Of a DNA stretch of 64,000 nt, positions 59,497 through 64,000 are shown in pieces (the stretch's first letter is position 1; each line of letters starts with the position of its first letter). The notes under the pieces were generated by a model. It made no database searches. It was not told where the DNA came from and saw only the letters and a list, made by a program, of their open reading frames with translations. The position numbers and the translations under genes are program-made. This stretch comes from Cellulomonas fulva (lineage in GTDB: Bacteria; Actinomycetota; Actinomycetes; Actinomycetales; Cellulomonadaceae), in assembly GCF_018531375.1 (NCBI RefSeq), contig NZ_JAHBOH010000001.1, forward strand, positions 1,488,001-1,552,000, in the 5' to 3' direction.

Positions 59497-61167
59497 TCAC
59501 GGCCTCGGTGTCGAGGACGGTCGTGGGGCCGCGACCGGGGCGACGGACGCGACGGCCCAGGCCGGCAGGTCGATGTCGATCTCGAGGACGCCCGACGGGG
59601 CGACCGGCACGGTCCACCGGCGCAAGCCGTCCGCGACGGCCTTCAGCTCGGCGGTCTGGGCGCGGGTGAGGTTGACCGGCTCTCCCATCCGGTGCCATGC
59701 CTCCGCAGCGTTGCCGTGCTCCCAGTCGAGCAGCTCGACGCCGAAGACCGTCCCCGGTTCGAGGCCGGTGACGGTGTGGCGCACCCGCCGCGCCGTCCCG
59801 ATCTCCCGGTACGCGCGCGCCGCGGCGTACGAGTCGTGCTGCTCGACACCGCGGGTGCCCATCTCGGCGGGGTAGTTGAGGAACACCGCCGATACGCGGC
59901 CGTCCTCGGAGGAACGCGTGATGACGCCCTGCTCGTCCTGGTGCACGACGCGGTTGCCCAACCGGCTCAGCATCGCGACGGCGTGGAACGTGGGCTTGTG
60001 GATGCCCTGCTCGTTGACGAACCCGAAGCCGCCGTGGAACGGGCCGAGACCCGCGCCGCCCTCCTCGAAGAGGTCGGTGAACGTCCAGTAGGAGATCGAG
60101 TCGGCCAGCGCAGCGCCCTTGAGGAAGGCGCGCGTGATGTAGGTGGCCGCGAACAGCGTGTCGTGCGTGCGGTCGCGGCTCGACGGCGAGCTCGACCACT
60201 CCGTGATGTGCAGCTCGGCGTCGGGGTACGGGCTCGCCGCGATGAGCTCCTGCAGGAGGCGCAGGTCCTGCTCGGTGGCGTCCACGTGGCGGTGGATCGC
60301 CGTGAACCCGCCGCCGGTCCCGTCGGCCGCGTAGTCCGTCGGGTAGAGGTGGGTCGAGAGGAAGTCCACGGGGAGGTCCCGCTCGGCGCAGTAGTCGATG
60401 AGCTCGCGGACCCAGACCGGCTGCCAGTCGAGCGCGTCCGGGTCGGGCGCCTGGGCCGTGGCGAGCTCGGCCGTGCGGTCGTAGGTGTCGCCGCTGTACC
60501 GCGCGTCGGGGACGAACACCGAGGTCGCGGGGCCGCCCACCTTCAGCAGCGGGTCGATCGACGTGATCGCGCGCGCGGTCGCCTCGTACAGCTCGAAGTA
60601 CTCGGTGCGGGTCCCGGTCCAGAAGTGCGGCACCAGGTTGGGCTCGTTCCAGACCTCGAACCGCCACTGCCGCACCTCGTCGCGGCCGTAGCGCTCGACC
60701 CAGTGCTCGACGGTCGCGGTCACGAGGCGGACCCACTCCGCCATGTCGGTGGGCGGGCTGCAGTGCGCCTTCCACCAGAACAGCGTCTCGGTCTGGGTGG
60801 CCAGCTCCCGGGGCATGAACCCCAGCTCGACGAACGGGCGTGCGCCCGCGTCGAGGATCGCGTCGAACACCATGTCGACGTAGCTGAAGGTGATCTGCGG
60901 CTGGGGCAGCACCTCCGGCGGGGCGAAGCCGCCGCCATAGGTGGCGCGGTACACGAACATGTCGTCGTGGAACAGCCCGTGGAAGCGCACGGAGCGGACC
61001 CCCAGCACGTCCACGGCCTCGCGGAAGTGGGCCTGCCAGTCCGCGCGCAGGGCCTCGTTGGCCCGGCCCGCACCCACGCACCGGTTCCACACGTGGTTCA
61101 GCGGCGCGTCCGACGGTGGCGCCCCGTCCACGCGGAGCTCGTCGAGCGCGTGCGCGTCGTGGGGCAT
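59497..61167 (-). CDS. GH39 family glycoside hydrolase (beta-xylosidase-like)
   Basis: A 556-aa intracellular glycosidase; no signal peptide. The TIM-barrel catalytic residues are E175 (acid/base, FEVWNEPNL) and E323 (nucleophile, LHITEWSSS), the GH39 pattern. A C-terminal beta-rich region follows. AGAGGAG precedes the ATG. The last gene of a GH51-esterase-GH39 operon, it probably removes xylose or a related unit from imported oligosaccharides. A related family-39 activity (alpha-L-iduronidase type) is less likely in this context. Confidence 0.9.
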   Translation of the reverse strand: MPHDAHALDELRVDGAPPSDAPLNHVWNRCVGAGRANEALRADWQAHFREAVDVLGVRSVRFHGLFHDDMFVYRATYGGGFAPPEVLPQPQITFSYVDMVFDAILDAGARPFVELGFMPRELATQTETLFWWKAHCSPPTDMAEWVRLVTATVEHWVERYGRDEVRQWRFEVWNEPNLVPHFWTGTRTEYFELYEATARAITSIDPLLKVGGPATSVFVPDARYSGDTYDRTAELATAQAPDPDALDWQPVWVRELIDYCAERDLPVDFLSTHLYPTDYAADGTGGGFTAIHRHVDATEQDLRLLQELIAASPYPDAELHITEWSSSPSSRDRTHDTLFAATYITRAFLKGAALADSISYWTFTDLFEEGGAGLGPFHGGFGFVNEQGIHKPTFHAVAMLSRLGNRVVHQDEQGVITRSSEDGRVSAVFLNYPAEMGTRGVEQHDSYAAARAYREIGTARRVRHTVTGLEPGTVFGVELLDWEHGNAAEAWHRMGEPVNLTRAQTAELKAVADGLRRWTVPVAPSGVLEIDIDLPAWAVASVAPVAAPRPSSTPRP

Positions 61168-61237
61168 GGAGGTCTCCTCTGGTCCACGGTGCCTCCTCCG
61201 GTCCCTCCCGGCCGGGCACCTCACGATGGTCGACGGG

Positions 61238-62269
61238 TCAGGTCCGGGGGGTCGACGGCTGCCGATCCGCTGTCGCAGGGGCGCCGAGCCGCTGGGCGAG
61301 ACCGTCCAGGGTGTCCCACGCGGGCCCGAACCCCGTCGAGTCGAGGTGGCCGTGCGGCACGCCCGCCCGGGTGACCTCGACCACGTCGACGCCGGCGGCA
61401 CGCAGCCGCTTGCTGAAGAGCTCGCCGCTCGCCCGGAACGCGTCGAGCTCGGCGTTCTCCACGTAGGTCGGCGGGAACCCCTCGAGACGGGCGGCGAGGC
61501 CGGGGAACGCCTCGTCGTCGGACCGTCCCGGCTCGCGGCCGAGCACCGTGCGGTTCGTGGCCTCGACCATCCACTGCGGGAACTGCAGCGCGCGCGGGGC
61601 AGCTGCGACCGCCTCCGCGAGCTCGGCCCCGAGCGGCGGCACCTCGGGGTGCAGCATCGGGTACACCAGCAAGGCCTGCCAGGGCGCCTCGCCGTCCTCG
61701 ACGGCTCGCAGGGTCACCGCGGCCGCGAGGAAGGCGCCCGCGCTCGCGCCGCCGATCGCGACCCGAGCCGCGTCGACCCCGAAGCGTGCCGGCTCCTGGC
61801 GCACGGCGTCGAGCACGGCCATGCAGTCGTCCTGCGGGACGGGGAACCGGACCGGCTCGCCGCGCTCGTCGACGCGGTCGCCAACCGTGCCGCCGAGCTC
61901 GGGCATCACCGGGCACAGGCGGTAGTCGACCGAGACGACGACGGCGTTCGCGCGGCCGGCGATGCCACGGGCGACCTCGTGCGCCTCCGCCATGTCGAGG
62001 TCGCCCCACGCGAAGGCGCCGCCGTGCATCCAGACCAGGCACGGTCGGCCGGCGTCGGGCACCGCGCCGACCGGCGCGTAGACGCGCGTCGGTACCGGGC
62101 CGTGGCGACCGGGGACCACCTGGTCGACCACGGTCAGGTTCCAGTCCTCGGGCGGCCCGAACGGCGCCTTCCACCGCGCGGCGACCGCCTCGGGGATCTC
62201 CCCGGGCTCCGCGTAGTCCTCGACGAGGTGCCGGCGCGCCTCGAGCTCCGGCACCAGTCGCGCCGTCAT
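61238..62269 (-). CDS. Alpha/beta hydrolase (HSL/bHSL-type esterase)
   Basis: A 343-aa carboxylesterase. The oxyanion-hole motif is WMHGGAFAWGDL, the nucleophile elbow is GGASAGAFLAAA (G-x-S-x-G), the Asp is in ENAELDAFRASG and the His is in VPHGHLDSTGF. No signal peptide. It lies between GH51 and GH39 genes with 67-bp and about 70-bp gaps, so it probably de-esterifies (acetyl or feruloyl groups) cytoplasmic oligosaccharides. Substrate not determined. Confidence 0.9.
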   Translation of the reverse strand: MTARLVPELEARRHLVEDYAEPGEIPEAVAARWKAPFGPPEDWNLTVVDQVVPGRHGPVPTRVYAPVGAVPDAGRPCLVWMHGGAFAWGDLDMAEAHEVARGIAGRANAVVVSVDYRLCPVMPELGGTVGDRVDERGEPVRFPVPQDDCMAVLDAVRQEPARFGVDAARVAIGGASAGAFLAAAVTLRAVEDGEAPWQALLVYPMLHPEVPPLGAELAEAVAAAPRALQFPQWMVEATNRTVLGREPGRSDDEAFPGLAARLEGFPPTYVENAELDAFRASGELFSKRLRAAGVDVVEVTRAGVPHGHLDSTGFGPAWDTLDGLAQRLGAPATADRQPSTPRT

Positions 62270-62336
62270 GGCGCTGTGCCGTCGACGTCGTCGAGGACCG
62301 GGTCGGCGAGGGGGAGCGCCCGGCTGCCGTGGTCCG

Positions 62337-63920
62337 TCACCGGAGGCCGAGACGGACGGTGACGTACGCGTGGGCGGGGAGGTCGATCTCGAGCCCGCGT
62401 GGGTGGGGCCGCACGCCGTCGTGCGCGGTCGGGGCGACGGCGTCGAGCCGACCGGGAGTGTTGTGGGCGTCCAGGGCGGGCGCGGTCAGCACCCGCGCCT
62501 CGTGCCCGACGACGTCGCGGCCCCGCAGGTCGAGCACGACCGTGCGGTCGCTGTCCGCGTCGAGGTTCGACAACGAGACCAGGGCGGTGTCCCCCTTGAC
62601 CGACGCGGACGCCGAGACCAGCGGCAGCTCCGTCCCGTCGACGGTCCGGGTCTCCACGCCGCGCAGGTGCACGGCGAGCGCGGCGGCGTCGTGGTGCCCG
62701 GTGTTCATCGCGAACACGTGGTAGGTCGGGGTGAGCACCAGCGCGCCGGTGTCGGGGTCGGTCAGGATCATCGCCTGCAGCACGTTGACCGTCTGCGCGA
62801 TGTTCGCCATCACGACCCGCTCGGCGTGCCGGTGGAACGCATCGAGGTGCACGGACGCGACCAGCGCGTCGCGCAGCGTGTTCTGCTGGTACAGGAACCC
62901 CGGGTTCGTGCCCTTCTCGACGTTCCACCAGGTGCCCCACTCGTCGACGACCAGGCCGACCTTGCGATGGGGGTCGTACCGGTCCATCACCGTCGAGTGG
63001 CGGGTGAGCAGCTCCTCGATGCGGTGAGCCCTGGCCATCGTCGTGTACCACTCGTCCGTGCTGAAGCCGGTGGCGTCACCCTTGTCACCCCACGAGCCGG
63101 ACATCGTGTAGTAGTGCAGCGACACGGCCTGGAACGGCCGAGCCGGCTCGGCCGGGTCGGCGGCCAGGTCGTCGAACGAACGCATCAAGGTCTCGGTCCA
63201 GTGCAGGTCCGACTCGTTCGCGCCCGCAGCGATCCGGTACAGGGCGTTGCCGCCGTGGTTGCGCGAGTAGGTGGCGTACTGCCGAGCCAACGACGCGAAC
63301 TGCTCCGCGCGCAGGTTCCCCCCGCACCCCCACGCCTCGTTCCCCAACCCCCAGAACGGCACGCGCCACGGCTCGTCGCGCCCGTTCGCCCGCCGCAGCG
63401 CCGCCATCGGCGACTCGTCCGCCCGGGTCAGGTACTCGACCCAGTCCGACATCTCCGCCACGCTGCCGGACCCGATGTTGCCCGACACGTACGGGTCCGC
63501 GCCGAGCATCTCGCACAGGTCCATGAACTCGTGGGTCCCGAACGCGTTGTCCTCCACGACGTCGCCCCAGTGCGAGTTGACCATCCGAGGCCGCTGGTCG
63601 CGCGGGCCGATCCCGTCGCGCCAGTGGTAGTCGTCGGCGAAGCAACCGCCGGGCCAGCGCAGGTTCGGGACCTGCAGGGCCCGCAAGGCCGCCACGACGT
63701 CGGACCGGATGCCACGCACGTGGGGGAGCGGTGAGTCCTCTCCCACCCAGAAGCCGCCGTAGACGCACCGGCCCAGATGCTCCGCGAAGTGCCCGTACAC
63801 GTGCCGGCTGATCGTCGCACCGGGCAGGTCGAGGTCGATGATCGCGGTCGTGGTGGTCGTCGTCCCGGGGCCGGCAGGGTGGCCCGCCGGGGGGACGAGA
63901 GGGGGCACAGGGGTGCTCAC
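62337..63920 (-). CDS. Alpha-L-arabinofuranosidase, GH51
   Basis: A 527-aa intracellular enzyme. GH51 residues are E195 (acid/base, [11 protein letters not shown]) and E327 (nucleophile, [11 protein letters not shown]), on a (beta/alpha)8 barrel with a C-terminal beta-sandwich. The N-terminus is a short Pro/Thr-rich tail, not a signal peptide. It removes arabinofuranosyl units from arabinoxylan or arabinan oligosaccharides. The GTG start has AGGAGAC upstream. It is the first of three co-oriented genes, with a possible operator upstream. Confidence 0.95.
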   Translation of the reverse strand: MSTPVPPLVPPAGHPAGPGTTTTTTAIIDLDLPGATISRHVYGHFAEHLGRCVYGGFWVGEDSPLPHVRGIRSDVVAALRALQVPNLRWPGGCFADDYHWRDGIGPRDQRPRMVNSHWGDVVEDNAFGTHEFMDLCEMLGADPYVSGNIGSGSVAEMSDWVEYLTRADESPMAALRRANGRDEPWRVPFWGLGNEAWGCGGNLRAEQFASLARQYATYSRNHGGNALYRIAAGANESDLHWTETLMRSFDDLAADPAEPARPFQAVSLHYYTMSGSWGDKGDATGFSTDEWYTTMARAHRIEELLTRHSTVMDRYDPHRKVGLVVDEWGTWWNVEKGTNPGFLYQQNTLRDALVASVHLDAFHRHAERVVMANIAQTVNVLQAMILTDPDTGALVLTPTYHVFAMNTGHHDAAALAVHLRGVETRTVDGTELPLVSASASVKGDTALVSLSNLDADSDRTVVLDLRGRDVVGHEARVLTAPALDAHNTPGRLDAVAPTAHDGVRPHPRGLEIDLPAHAYVTVRLGLR

Positions 63921-63942
63921 GGGATGGGTCTCCTTCGACCGG

Positions 63943-63992
63943 GTAACGACGTTCGTGACGGGGGCCGCTCGCTCGCGTGCGGCTAGCCCCCG
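63943..63992. promoter_or_regulatory. Imperfect palindrome and hairpin upstream of the GH51 operon
   Basis: GTAACGACGTTCGTGAC (63943-63959) is a degenerate 17-bp palindrome with arms GTAACGA and TCGTGAC, in the position of a LacI-type operator. CGGGGGC (63959-63965) pairs with GCCCCCG (63986-63992); a TAG complement at 63983-63985 could be the end of an upstream minus-strand gene, with the hairpin as its terminator. The window ends here, so this is unproven. Confidence 0.35.
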
Positions 63993-64000
63993 CCGCGGGT

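Overview
The window is very GC-rich DNA with dense, frequently overlapping genes. Many starts are GTG, and secreted glycan-degrading enzymes carry CBM2 modules joined by Thr/Pro/Ser-rich linkers. This fits a cellulolytic or pectinolytic actinobacterium of the Micrococcales, most likely Cellulomonas or a close relative. That is inferred from gene style and content; no rRNA marker is present.

Layout. 1-375: 3' end of clpC. 569-3340: secreted PL1-CBM13-CE8 pectinase with an N-terminal CBM2. 3562-8010: LacI and IclR regulators, trmL, and eda-kdgK (2-keto-3-deoxygluconate catabolism). 8098-19325: a divergon with a CUT1 ABC sugar importer on one side. On the other is a translationally coupled operon: LacI-PmoA(DUF6807) fusion, two Gfo/Idh/MocA dehydrogenases, an SDR and a large fumarate-reductase-like flavoprotein. 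19466-21656: an SRPBCC gene, a 15-bp minisatellite and a DUF222/HNH (13E12-type) gene. 21749-29710: hexuronate catabolism, comprising an epimerase/Gfo-Idh pair, a UxuB-like reductase, LacI, uxaC and uxaA. 29791-32435: LacI, aldo/keto reductase, Nudix. 32593-37633: nirBD fusion and recQ. 37740-54894: a housekeeping block (SDR, pyrE, lemA-like, HAD, dedA, trmH-type, fba, DUF3151, purA, MFS/ArsR pair, purD) with a partner-switching signalling module (STAS, PAS-GAF-PP2C-HATPase, STAS) between fba and DUF3151. 55300-58398: a second giant pectinase (PL1, discoidin-like, PL9, CBM2) between purD and purC. 58514-59449: purC. 59497-63920: intracellular GH51, esterase and GH39 operon.

How the genes work together. 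The two secreted pectinases demethylate and cleave pectin outside the cell and the importer may take up products. UxaC, a UxuB-like reductase acting as tagaturonate reductase, UxaA, KdgK and Eda convert galacturonate to pyruvate and glyceraldehyde-3-phosphate. GH51 and GH39 enzymes trim arabinose- or xylose-containing oligosaccharides in the cytoplasm. A near-identical 14-bp palindrome (GGAATGCGCTTKCC type) lies upstream of the epimerase/Gfo-Idh operon, the uxuB-lacI/uxaC divergon, uxaA/lacI and the second pectinase, implying one LacI regulon. A distinct inverted pair of IclR-type sites precedes eda-kdgK.

Most unusual items: the LacI-PmoA fusion operon; a 14-bp-phased TGCA operator array fused to the ArsR start; a recurring -10-like hexamer 6-7 nt before SD-less starts (leaderless genes); a lipoprotein gene broken at a six-G run; alternative hairpins after purA; and a three-way-junction terminator after the first pectinase. 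I saw no tRNA, rRNA, CRISPR array or insertion sequence.
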